64,000 nucleotides of DNA, from positions 248,001 through 312,000 of the forward strand of contig JADJPS010000017.1 of NCBI GenBank assembly GCA_016713105.1, given 5' to 3'. This DNA is from Devosia sp. Lineage in GTDB: Bacteria > Pseudomonadota > Alphaproteobacteria > Rhizobiales > Devosiaceae. The notes beneath the pieces are model-generated. The model was not told the origin of the DNA. It was given only the letters and a program-made list of their open reading frames with translations, and ran no database searches. Shown here one piece after another: positions 8,087-16,756 of this stretch (its first letter is position 1; each line of letters begins with the position of its first letter). The position numbers were made by a program, and so were the translations under genes.

Positions 8087-9133
8087 TCACTCCGGCATCT
8101 TCAGTTCGCCGGAATTGTAGCCGGCAACCAGTTCCTTGATGCGATCGGCGATCGGCGTGCCGGGCATTCCGGCCTCATCGAGCTTCTTGGCGAGATTGCC
8201 AAGGAAGTCCGGAGAGTTGGCCGCCCACTCGGCGCGTGCCGCCGCCGGGAACTCCGCGTAGTGGACGCCGGCAGTCTCCTGCCAGATCTTGCGGATTTCC
8301 GCTTCGCGTGCGTCCAGCATCTCGCCGGTCCACTTCAGGCTGTCACGGCTCACTTCCATGATGATCGCCTGGTCTTCGGCAGAGATCTCCGACCACGCCT
8401 TGAGGCTGATGGCGAGTGTGCTGCTGGGCAGGATCGGGCCGGCATTGATGCGGTAGACGTAGGGTGCAACCTCGTACATCTTGGCCCCGGTGATCGAGTC
8501 GCCGGTGGTGTAGACGCCATCGATCAGGCCGGACTGCAGGCTGGTGTAGACCTCGGTGTAGGGGGTGTCGATCACAGTGGCGCCGGAGCTGTTGAGCAGG
8601 TTGAGCGAGGGTTCGGCCGGCGCGCGCACCTTGAGCCCCTTCATGTCGGCAAGCGTCTCGATCGGCTTGCGCATGGCGAGGTAGTATTCGCCGGCCGGAT
8701 AGAAGGCGAGGCGCTTCACGCCGCGCGCGGTGAACTCGCCTTCGATCTCCGGAAACTCATCCGACAGGGTCTGGTAGATGTAGTTGAGGGCGCCCTGCCC
8801 GAGATCGGTACTGATATTCAGGTCGAACAGCGGCAGCGGCGCGTTCAGCGGGAAGACGCCCGGCGTCATCCCGGGCGGCAGGGCGGCGATGTCGATGACG
8901 CCGTTCATGAGGGCATCACCGATCTCGGTCGGTCCGACCAGCGCGCCGCCGAAAGACCATCGGACGGTGACGCGTCCGTTCGTGCGCTTCTCCACCTCGT
9001 CGGTGAAGCGGGGCGAGGTCAGGGAGACCTGCACCATCGAGCTGTCGAATCCGGTTTCGCCGGTCAGTGTCACCGACTGAGCGAAGGCGGCGCCGCTGCT
9101 CAGGGCGACGGCCCCGGTGAGGCACATCCCCAA
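8087..9133 (-). CDS. dctP: TRAP transporter substrate-binding protein, DctP (start frameshifted)
   Basis: Periplasmic binding protein of the DctP family, about 348 residues as read. It has the usual PALYMQ-region equivalents, including VKRLAFYPAGEYYLAMRKPIETLADMKG and KVRAPAEPSLNLLNSSGATV, and the YTSLQSGLIDG stretch. In this frame translation can only begin at TTG 9133 or ATG 9127, leaving half a signal peptide (GAVALSSGAAFAQS). One frame over, a well-placed GAGAGGA-like ribosome site precedes ATG 9170 and encodes MKIMMRLA, then a stop at TAG. Removing one T at about 9145-9147 would fuse the two into a perfect Sec signal peptide. I conclude that the true start is 9170 and a one-base indel separates it. 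As written, export would probably fail. Confidence 0.85.
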   Translation of the reverse strand: MGMCLTGAVALSSGAAFAQSVTLTGETGFDSSMVQVSLTSPRFTDEVEKRTNGRVTVRWSFGGALVGPTEIGDALMNGVIDIAALPPGMTPGVFPLNAPLPLFDLNISTDLGQGALNYIYQTLSDEFPEIEGEFTARGVKRLAFYPAGEYYLAMRKPIETLADMKGLKVRAPAEPSLNLLNSSGATVIDTPYTEVYTSLQSGLIDGVYTTGDSITGAKMYEVAPYVYRINAGPILPSSTLAISLKAWSEISAEDQAIIMEVSRDSLKWTGEMLDAREAEIRKIWQETAGVHYAEFPAAARAEWAANSPDFLGNLAKKLDEAGMPGTPIADRIKELVAGYNSGELKMPE

Positions 9134-9170
9134 CGCTGCAGCCCTAAGCGAGCCTCATCATAATCTTCAT

Positions 9171-9474
9171 GTTCCTCTCAAGGATCCAGGATCGTCTTCA
9201 TCCAGTCGCACAGAGCTTAGTCGAGACTGCTGGAAATGCCCTGTCGGCATCTTGATCTATGTCCCCGCCGAACCAGAAGCACCTGGCCCGACCGGCCCTC
9301 GCCGTAAAACCCCGAGGCCCCCTCGGAATTGTGCAGCCCGTTTCCAACAAGTGTGACGGACACACAAACCTAGGAGTGGGTCGAGCCGTGCGTCCAATTG
9401 ATATACGACATGCCCATTATTACCGCGCTCGATGGGCCGGATCAGGCGCCGTGGAGTAGCGTCGGGGCCGATCT
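9171..9474. other. intergenic region between purU and the TRAP operon
   Basis: About 300 bases with no credible gene. It holds a terminator-like hairpin for the upstream purU (9305-9328) and must carry the promoter of the TRAP-hyu operon. A relatively AT-rich patch at 9395-9425 is the likeliest promoter or regulator area, but I cannot pick -35/-10 boxes with confidence. Confidence 0.5.
9305..9328 (-). terminator. intrinsic terminator downstream of first purU
   Basis: On the minus strand the stem CCGAGG, loop GGG, stem CCTCGG is followed by GGTTTTAC. It lies about 150 bases after the purU stop and before the TRAP operon, so it would separate the sox-purU transcript from dctP. The T run is short. 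Confidence 0.5.
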
Positions 9475-10355
9475 CTAGCGGAACACCACGGTCCTCTTGC
9501 CGTTGAGCATGACCCTGCGTTCGACGTGCCAGGTGACGGCACGCGCCAGAACCGAGCATTCGATGTCGCGCCCGACCAGGGTAAGGTCGCGCGAGTTCTG
9601 CGCGTGGCTGATCCGCTCGACGCCCTGCTCGATGATCGGGCCCTCGTCCAGGTCGCCGGTGACGTAGTGCGCGGTGGCGCCGATGATCTTCACGCCGCGC
9701 TCGTGCGCCTGCTGGTAGGGGCCGGCCGCCCTTGAAGCTGGGCAGGAACGAGTGGTGGATGTTGATGCAGCGGCCCGACAGCGCCGTGCACAGGGCGGGC
9801 GACAGCACCTGCATGTAGCGGGCAAGGACCACGAGGTCGATGTCGAGGCGCTCCGCGAGATCGAGGACCGCCGCCTCCTGCTCCGCTCGGTTGTCCCTGC
9901 CAGACCGGCAGATGGTGGAAGGGGATGCCGCTCCATTCGACGAACGAGCGCATGTCCTCGTGGTTCGAAAAGACCGCCGGGATCTCGACGTTCAGCAACC
10001 CCGCGCGCCAGCGGTGCAGGCGGTCGAACAGGCAGTGCCCGATCCGCGAGACGGCGATCAGCACCCGTGCCTTCCGGCCGGCATCGTGCAGCTGCCAGTG
10101 CATGCCGAGGCGGTCGGCAATGGGAGCGAACTGCCCGCGCAGCGCATCGGGACCGGGAAAGGCCGGCCCGGCCGCACGAAAGCTCGTGCGCATGTAGAAC
10201 AGGTCGGCATCCGCATCGTTGAACTGCTGCGCGTCCACGATCGTCGCATCGTTCTCAGCCAGAAAGCTCGACACTGCCGCGACGATGCCCTTGGCATCGG
10301 GGCATCTCAACACGAGGATATATCTGCGGTCTTCAGTCACGTCGTCGATCTCCAT
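9475..10355 (-). pseudogene. purU: formyltetrahydrofolate deformylase, frameshifted (copy 1)
   Basis: PurU hydrolyses 10-formyl-THF to formate and THF. All parts of a normal protein of about 285 residues are present but in three frames. The N-terminal ACT domain through HHLPVWQG runs from 10355 (ATG; GTG 10340 with GGAG upstream is an alternative). The catalytic DNRAEQEAAVLDLAERL to NIHHSFLPSFKGGRP is in a second frame. YQQAHERGVKIIGATAHYVT to TVVFR* is in a third. The shifts fall at about 9897-9902 and in the G run 9718-9721 (one base too many). The catalytic Asn/His (NIHHS) and Asp (LDEGPI) are encoded. Clustering with sarcosine oxidase is classic, because that enzyme charges THF with one-carbon units. 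A second, intact copy lies at 26201-27052. Confidence 0.85.
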
Positions 10356-10360
10356 CTCAA

Positions 10361-10378
10361 ACGTAGAGTGCTCTATGG
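10361..10378. promoter_or_regulatory. candidate TetR operator upstream of purU
   Basis: ACGTAGAGTGCTCTATGG, with the symmetric core TAGAG/CTCTA. It aligns with the palindrome at 15435-15452 between soxB and tetR (same spacing, shared half-site CTCTATGG). It lies directly upstream of the purU start, in the 60-base gap after soxG, so purU could have its own promoter under the same repressor. Confidence 0.6.
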
Positions 10379-10415
10379 AAATGGGGCGCGCGCCATCAAG
10401 CAGCGCTGCGCGGCA

Positions 10416-10922
10416 TCAGCAATCGGTGCGGGCATCCTCCAGCCAGCCGCGCAGGTAGTCCGCGTGGCTGATGTCGGCGATGAGCTCGAACGCGGGCTCG
10501 TCGCCGGGGCGGGCCAGAAGGGCCGGAACCTGTGCGAACAGGGTCCGCGCGCAGCTCCTTGCCGCAAAGGCGCGCGGATGGGTATCGAGGCTGCAGCCGC
10601 GGGCGATCAGCGCCCCCGCCGATGGGCCGGAGATCCGCCACATCGCGGTCGCCTCTCCCACATGCACGAGGTGATGCGTCGCGCCGGCGCAGGCGGCAAG
10701 GCAGGCGGCCTCCACGCGTTCGGGCTCGAGCCCGACGATTGCCCACTCCCCCGGGCCCAGCCAATAGACCGGTCCGGCAATGCGGCCGGCTTCATTCGGC
10801 CAGGGGTGGCCAAACGCCACGTCGAGCGCACCGGTCACCTCAAACGGTCGGCGCAGTCGCAGCACCGACATCCGCACCGCCGGCCTCCGTTCGACCTCCA
10901 CGCCACTGCTCACAATGTCCAT
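10416..10922 (-). CDS. soxG: sarcosine oxidase subunit gamma
   Basis: 168 residues, matching the family length for the gamma chain of heterotetrameric sarcosine oxidase, which is related to the aminomethyltransferase (T-protein) fold. Typical stretches are VYWLGPGEWAIVG and the C-terminal ISHADYLRGWLEDA. Start ATG at 10920-10922 lies 5 bases after the soxA stop, so translation is coupled. The alpha-beta-gamma-delta complex oxidatively demethylates sarcosine to glycine, passing the methylene to tetrahydrofolate and electrons to oxygen. This gene is intact, although soxA and soxB are not. Confidence 0.88.
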   Translation of the reverse strand: MDIVSSGVEVERRPAVRMSVLRLRRPFEVTGALDVAFGHPWPNEAGRIAGPVYWLGPGEWAIVGLEPERVEAACLAACAGATHHLVHVGEATAMWRISGPSAGALIARGCSLDTHPRAFAARSCARTLFAQVPALLARPGDEPAFELIADISHADYLRGWLEDARTDC

Positions 10923-10927
10923 CTCAC

Positions 10928-13853
10928 TCAGCCCTTCAACCGCTGGCCGTCGGAATCGTAGGCCCCCGGCCGGACGACACGAACCCTCCCGCCGCCGCGC
11001 CCGCCTTTGAGCTCGAGGACCTCGCCGATCCGGTCGCGCCCGCCCTTGACCAGCCCCAGTGCGACCCCGTGCCCTAGGACCGGGCTGAAGCCGGAAGAGG
11101 TCACGAAGCCCTCCGTCGTTCCCGAAATGCCGGGGCGGCCGAGATGGGCGCCGATAGGCAGGACGCGCTTGCCATCGGCATCGGCAAGGCCGACGAACTG
11201 GAAACGGTCGCCGGCCTGGTCGGCGGGGCGCACGAGCGAGCGCCGGCCGACAAAATCGTCCCCGCGCCTGAGCACGTGCCCCCAGCCGATGTCGAGAGCA
11301 TTGGTGGTGCCGTCGGTGTCGACGCCGACATGCAGGAACCCCTTCTCTGTCCGCAGGAGCATCCAGGCATCGACGCCGACCGGCGTAAGGCCGAACTTGC
11401 TGCCGGCATCCAGCAAGCTCTGCCGCAGCGGCTCGGCCTGGCTCCACGGCACCGCCACCTCGTAGGACACCTCGCCCGTGAAGCTGACGCGCGACACGCG
11501 CGCCGGCAGCCCCGCCACGCGTCCATCGCGAAAGCTCATGCGGCAGTGCCTCAGCGCCGATGTCGAAGTCGACGCCCACCGCATTCAGCACGGCGCGCGC
11601 CGCCGGCCCGGTGACCGTCATGACGGCGCGGGCGGTGGTGACCGGCGCCACGACGACGTCGAGATCGGTCCACTCGCATTGCAGCCATTCCTCGAGCCAC
11701 ATGGCGATGCGGCCGGCGCCGCTGCTCGTCGTGCCGACGAGGAAGCAGTCCTCGGCGAGACGGGCGACGACGCCGTCGTCGATGACGATGCCGAACTCGT
11801 TGAGCATGATGCCGTAGCGCACGCGGCCGACCTTGAGGGTGGACATCGTGTTGGCGTAGATGCGGTCGAGGAATTTCGCCGCATCGGGCCCCCTGACCTC
11901 GATCTTGCCGAGTGGGGACGCATCGAAGAGACCCGCTGCACTGCGCACGGAGAGCCTCCCGCCGTTCCGCTGCCGCGCGATCCTCTCCCGGGCGCGGATA
12001 GTAGGAGGGGCGCAGCCAGTCGCCGTATTCCTCGAAGACCGCGCCGGCCGCGACGTGACCGTCATGCGCCGCAAGCCGGCGGACCGGACGGAACAATGCC
12101 TCCCGTTGCCGCCCGCGGAACAGGCCGAGCGGCACCGGGACGAACGGGAACCGGAAGCCGGTGGTGCCGACCTCGGGGACGGTTTTGCCGACCAGCCCGC
12201 TCACGATGCCGAGCGCGTTGATGTTGGAGGTGCGGCCCTGGTCCGGCGCCATTCCGAGGGTCGTGTAGCGCTTCACGTGCTCGATCGAGGCGTACCCCTC
12301 GCGCACGGCGAGGTCGATGTCGGCGGTGGTGACGTCGTTCTGGAAATCGACGAAGGCCTTGGCCTTGCCGTCGACCCGCCACAACGGCGCACTCGGCCCG
12401 GCCGGAGGCGCGACGCCCGTCCGCGGGGCGCCGTCGGCACCATCGGAGGGGAACCCGGCTTTCGCCGCCGCATCGAGGCCGGCCTCGTGACCGGCACCGA
12501 GCGCGCCGGCGAGCGTCATGTCTCCCGAGCAGGCCCCCGCCGACTGCTCCGCCTGCGCGGATCGGTCCGGCCGGAAGCGGCAGGCCGCCTCGTCCCAGCG
12601 CAAGGTGCCGCCCGACTGGCGGAACAGGTGGACGGCCGGATCGTGCCCTCCCGACATGGCGAGCACGTCAGCGGCGATGCGCCGCTCCTCTCCGTTCGCA
12701 TCGCGGACGAGCACACCGGCAAGGCCGGGCGAACCTGATGTCCCGGCGACGACGCCGGTGACCACCTCGATCCCCAGCCGGCGCATCCGCTGGCGAGCCG
12801 CGTCACCGTCGCCATGGCGGCAATCCACCACAGCCGCGACGCGTCCGCCGCTCGCGAGGAACGGCTCGATGAGATCGTAGGCGGCATCGTTGTTGGTGAA
12901 GAGTACGAGTCTTTCGCCCACCCGCGCCCCGTATTGCGCGAGATAGCGATGCACCGCGGATGCGAGCATCACCCCGGCCGGTCGTTGCCGGGAAAACCAG
13001 TGGCCGCTCGAAGGCGCCGGTTGCCAGCACGACCCGCTTGGCCCGCACCTGCCACAGCCGCATATGCGTGCGCGACCCTGCCGGCAGCCGCTCAGCCAGC
13101 GCCACCTCGTTGTGATCGAAATAGCCGATGGCCGTCGTGCGGGTCAGCACCCTCGTCTCGGCGCGACCCGCCAGCAGCGTGGCGCACCTGTGCACCCAGT
13201 CGCGTCCCGCGCCGCCGTCGATCTCGGCGTCCTTCCAGCGCAGCGAGCCGCCGAGCAACGGCTCCTGCTCGGCGAGGATGACGCGTGCCCCGCCTGCCGA
13301 CGCGGCGGCGGCCGCGGCGAGCCCTGCCGGCCCGCCGCCCACGACGAGCACGTCGCAATGGGCAAAGCGCATGTCGTAGCGCTCGCTGTCCGGTTGCCGC
13401 GGCGGCCGACCGAGCCCCGCCGCGTGCCGGATGAACGGCTCGAACAGATGCCAGTCCGGCCACATGAATGTCTTGTAGTAGAAGCCCGCCGGCAGGAACG
13501 GCGAGAGCAGCCCGTTGATCGCGCCGACGTCGAAATCGACGCTGGGCCAGCAATTCACCGGATGCGCCGCCAGCCCCTCCATCAGCTCAACCTCGGTGGC
13601 GCGGAGGTTGACCTCCGTCCGCGAACCCCTGGTCACCGTGACCAGCGCATTGGGCTCCTCGACGCCCTGCCGCGAGCAGGCCCCGCGGCCGGTGATACCC
13701 GAACGATCGACCGACCACCGACACGCCGTTGGCGAGGAGCGCCGAGGCGAGGGTATCGCCGGCGAGCCCGCGATAGTGCTTTCCCCCGAAGCTGAAGCCG
13801 AGCGGCTTGCCATAGTCCACATCGGCGCCGCCGTCGATCCGCGTACTGCTCAC
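10928..13853 (-). pseudogene. soxA: sarcosine oxidase subunit alpha, multiply frameshifted
   Basis: The region encodes nearly all of a protein of about 970 residues, spread over several frames. The order is: N-terminus with DYGKPLGFSFGGKHYRGLAGDTLASALLANG (from 13853); the Rossmann NAD-binding CDVLVVGGGPAGLAAAAAASAG; VVLATGAFERPLVFP; VMLASAVHRYLAQYGARVG; the AFVDFQNDVTTADIDLA region; and the aminomethyltransferase-like C-terminal half (FDASPLGKIEVRGPDA to EVLELKGG). Frame changes lie near 13666-13668 (GGG for GG), 12965-12985, 11945-11960 and 11538-11543. Each segment remains well conserved, so damage is recent or technical. It overlaps soxD by 4 bases (ATGA). In the complex alpha binds NAD+ and tetrahydrofolate. 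Confidence 0.88.
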
Positions 13854-14128
13854 AGGTCAAGCTCCGGAGGTCTTTCGCCCATCCGGTAGACGGCCCGGAT
13901 GGCGTGGGTTCGGGTGTCGCGCGCCACGTTGAACCACTGCCGGCAGCCGTGCAGGTGCAGCCAGCGTTCATGGTGCACGCCCTTAGGGTTCTTCCGGAAG
14001 TAGAGGTAGTCGGCCCAGGCGCGGTCGTCGGACCGGTCGAACGGCGGGCGGGTGACGTGGCTTTCGCCGCCGCATACGAACTCGGGCTCGTCGCGCGGCC
14101 CGCACCAGGGACAGTCTATTCGCAACAC
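13850..14128 (-). CDS. soxD: sarcosine oxidase subunit delta
   Basis: 92 residues, intact. The delta chain binds one zinc; the start of the ligand set is visible in IDCPWCGPRDEPEF, followed by CGGESH and a C-terminal HLHGCRQWFNVARDT. The GTG start at 14126-14128 is supported by GGAGG about 8 bases upstream. It lies between soxB and soxA in the canonical soxBDAG order and shares an ATGA overlap with soxA. Confidence 0.93.
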   Translation of the reverse strand: MLRIDCPWCGPRDEPEFVCGGESHVTRPPFDRSDDRAWADYLYFRKNPKGVHHERWLHLHGCRQWFNVARDTRTHAIRAVYRMGERPPELDL

Positions 14129-14143
14129 GATCGTGCTCCCCTC

Positions 14144-15396
14144 CTAGTGGGAAATGCCGGCGCCGGCGGCCTCGTCGATGAGCGCCCCGGTCTCGAAGCG
14201 TTCGAGCCCGAACGGCTCGGCGACGGGATGCGGGCGGTCCGTCGCGAGATGGTGGGCGAGCAGCACGCCGCTCGCCGGGATCGCCTTGAAGCCTTCGGTT
14301 CCCCAGCCGCAATTGAGATGGAGGCCCGGCAGCGGGCTCTCGCCGATGATGGGGCTCGAGTCGCGCACCACGTCGACGATGCCGGCCCATTGGCGCAGCA
14401 GCCGGATGCGTCCGAAGGCCGGATACTGTTCCGCCACCGCGCCGACGACCTGCGCCCCCACCGGCAGGTTGCCCCGCTGCGCGTAGGAGGGATAAAGCTC
14501 GAGGCCGCCTCCGAACACGAGCCCGCCCTTGTCCGACTGGCTGATGTAGACGCCGGTCGCGAGCGACAGACAGACCGTGTCCAGCACGGGCTTGACGGGC
14601 TCGGTCACGAAGGCCTGGAGCGCGTAGCTGGTGATGGGGAGGCGGAAGCCGGCCTTCTCGGCCAGCACCGAGGAATGCCCGGCAACGACAATGGCCCCCT
14701 TGTCGCACGCGATCCGGCCCAGGCTCGTCTCGACGGCCTGCAGGCGCCCGGTCGCACCTTTTTCGAACCCCGTGACCTCGCAGTTCTGGATGATATCGAC
14801 ACCCAGCGCATCCGCCGCCCGGGCATAGCCCCAGACCACCGCGTCGTGGCGCGCCGTACCGGCGCGGCCCTGCGTGAACCCGCCCAGCACCGGGTATCGG
14901 GCCCGTGGCGAGCAATCGAGCGCCGGCACGCGGGCCTCGACGCCGTCCCGGTCGAGCTCGGTCACGTCGACGCCCAATAGCCGCATGGCGCCCGTCAGCC
15001 GCGCGATCATCTCCATGTCGTGACGCGTGTGGCCGACGATCACGAAGCCGCGCTGGCTGAGCATGGCGGTGAAGTTGAGTTCGAGCGAGAGCTTTTCGTA
15101 GAGCCCGAGCGCGAGCTCGTAGAGGCGATGCTCTGCGGGTAATAGTAGTTCGAGCGGACCACCGTGGTGTTGCGGCCCGAATTGCCGCCGCCGATCCAGC
15201 CCCGCTCGAGCACCGCGACGTTCCGCACCCCGTGGTTCTTGGCGAGATAGTAGGCGGTGGCCAGCCCGTGCCCGCCGCCGCCGACGATCACCACGTCGTA
15301 TTTCGGCTTCGGCGTCGGCGCCCGCCAGGCCGGATCCCAACCGCGATTTCCGAACAGGCCTTCCCGGAAAACGCGCCAGGCGGAGTAGCGTGACAT
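14144..15396 (-). pseudogene. soxB: sarcosine oxidase subunit beta, frameshifted
   Basis: The beta chain is the flavin (FAD and covalent FMN) subunit where sarcosine is oxidised. ATG 15396 (MSRYSAWRVFREGLF) has GAGGA just upstream. The dinucleotide-binding YDVVIVGGGGHGLATAYYLA and GNSGRNTTVVRSNYYYPQS follow. The frame then changes at about 15126-15131, and HRLYELALGLYEKL through LNCGWGTEGFKAIPASG to the stop at 14144 is in another frame. Restoring one C (AGCAT to AGCCAT) repairs it. The total would be about 417 residues, the normal length. It is the first gene of the sox operon, divergent from tetR. Confidence 0.88.
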
Positions 15397-15434
15397 GCGA
15401 TCCTCAATGCTCAGCGGCGTGCCGGATGACTTCA

Positions 15435-15452
15435 CCATAGACTACTCTATGG
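15435..15452. promoter_or_regulatory. candidate TetR operator in the soxB-tetR divergent region
   Basis: CCATAGACTACTCTATGG is an 18-bp palindrome, perfect except for two central mismatched positions, located 39 bases upstream of soxB and just before the preferred tetR start. This is the usual size and place for a TetR-family operator repressing both directions. The related site at purU (10361-10378) supports a small regulon. Confidence 0.7.
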
Positions 15453-15490
15453 ACCTTGACAATCGCACCCGGCGCCGGGACGTTGCCGCC

Positions 15491-16105
15491 ATGTCCAAGC
15501 CAGCGACCGCGCCTGCCCGATCGTCCAGACTCCCTGCCGCCCGCGCGTCCAACACGCGTCTCGGGCGTGGCGAGTGGATCGCCGCTGCCCGCGATGCCGT
15601 TATCCAGGGCGGCCTGGTCGCGGTGAAGGTCGACGTCATCGCCCGGCGGCTCGGCGTAACGACCGGCAGCTTCTATTGGCACTTCAAGGATCGCCAGGCC
15701 CTGTTGGCAGAGATCCTTGCCGACTGGGAGGAAACCAACAACCGGCCGCTCTTCGATGCTGTCGCCGGGGCGGGCGACGATCCCGAACGGCAGTTCGCTG
15801 ACCTGTGCATGGTCTGGCTGGAGGAGAGCGCCTTCAGTCCCGCCTACGACTGGGCCATCCGCGACTGGGCGCGGACGTCGCCGGAGGTGGAAACGGCGGT
15901 CCGGCGCATCGACGACCGCCGCATCGAACTGCTGCACGGCATCTTCAGGCGGCTCGGCAATGGCGAGCCGGAGGCGCTGGTGCGCGCCCGGATCACCTAT
16001 TTCCACCAGGTCGGCTATTACACCCTGCAGATCGACGAAACGCGCGAGAGCCGGCGCGCCCTGCTGCCAACCTACGTCGATCTGCTGCTCGGACGCCGAT
16101 CCTGA
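15491..16105 (+). CDS. TetR/AcrR family transcriptional regulator
   Basis: 204 residues from ATG 15491; in-frame ATGs at 15395 and 15449 exist, but the first overlaps soxB and the second lies inside the operator, so 15491 is preferred with moderate confidence. The N-terminal TetR helix-turn-helix is clear (WIAAARDAVIQGG, then VIARRLGVTTGSFYWHFKDRQALLAEIL), followed by an all-helical ligand domain with LEESAFSPAYDWAIRDWA. It is divergent from soxBDAG with an 18-bp palindrome between them, so it probably represses the sarcosine oxidase genes and, through the second palindrome, purU. The ligand may be sarcosine or a related compound, which is inference. Confidence 0.85.
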   Translation: MSKPATAPARSSRLPAARASNTRLGRGEWIAAARDAVIQGGLVAVKVDVIARRLGVTTGSFYWHFKDRQALLAEILADWEETNNRPLFDAVAGAGDDPERQFADLCMVWLEESAFSPAYDWAIRDWARTSPEVETAVRRIDDRRIELLHGIFRRLGNGEPEALVRARITYFHQVGYYTLQIDETRESRRALLPTYVDLLLGRRS

Positions 16106-16480
16106 GCCACTCGCCGAGACCCTCTGATGACCGCCAGCGCCAGGAGGCCGGGACTCTGCCCAGTCGTCGTGGCCACCCCCGGGAGCCTTCCGGAAGAGCA
16201 GGTCGTTGAAGGAGCCCCTCGCCTGACCGCAGATGGTGCGAAGGCAGGGGCGCTGTAAGGCCTTCATGCCTGCCGGTCCTGGGGCGCTGGAGGCCATCGG
16301 CCAGTTCAACGGTTATGCACTCGTCGTGCCAGCCATGTCAGGCCGCTGACCATGACGGCCCGAAGCGGAACACGCCCGCTTGAACCAGGGCCTCCAACCG
16401 GGCCCTCGAACCACGCCAGGAAAAAACAAAAAGGCGCCCGGAGGCGCCTTTGTCATCGACCCTTTGCGAAGGGAGGATAT
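16106..16480. other. intergenic region between tetR and tRNA-Gly
   Basis: About 375 bases. Apart from the tRNA terminator near 16420-16451 I recognise nothing. Short open frames exist on the minus strand but show no ribosome site and no family resemblance. There is no clear terminator for tetR. Confidence 0.5.
16420..16451 (-). terminator. intrinsic terminator after tRNA-Gly
   Basis: The stem AAAGGCGCC/GGCGCCTTT (16430-16438 and 16443-16451) with a four-base loop is followed on the minus strand by TTTTTGTTTTTT. It is a strong rho-independent terminator about 30 bases past the tRNA 3' end. Confidence 0.85.
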
Positions 16481-16555
16481 TGGAGCGGGCGAAGGGATTC
16501 GAACCCTCGACCCTAACCTTGGCAAGGTTATGCTCTACCCCTGAGCTACACCCGC
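16481..16555 (-). tRNA. tRNA-Gly (anticodon GCC)
   Basis: 75 nt including an encoded CCA (TGG at 16481-16483 on the plus strand). The cloverleaf reads clearly on the minus strand: acceptor GCGGGTG, D-arm GTAGCTCAGGGGTAGAGC, anticodon loop TTGCCAA flanked by TAACC/GGTTA, T-arm with GGTTCGAATCC, and acceptor 3' strand CGCCCGC with discriminator T. The anticodon GCC reads GGC and GGT. Confidence 0.97.
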
Positions 16556-16756
16556 ACTCCATCGGCAATTGACGATGCCTTGCTCGGGAAGAGCTTGGCA
16601 GCGCCGCGCCGCGCGCCTATATGCCCAATCGACAGCAGCTTTGCAACCCATAATTCTGCCCTCGTGAACGCTGCGATGTGACTTGCTCCGACCCCCGGGG
16701 CTGGCGCATGACGAAGCAGGCAAACAGGGCCTCTCGACCCGGCAAGGACACTCCGA

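Noticed and set aside
10928..13853. Programmed ribosomal frameshifting as an explanation of the soxA breaks
   Set aside because: There are at least four shifts, not at slippery heptamers and without stimulatory structures, and programmed frameshifting is not known for sox genes.
16481..16555. tRNA-Gly (and tRNA-Thr at 59352-59427) as integration sites of a genomic island
   Set aside because: No integrase, no direct repeat of the tRNA 3' end, and neighbouring genes are ordinary chromosomal ones.
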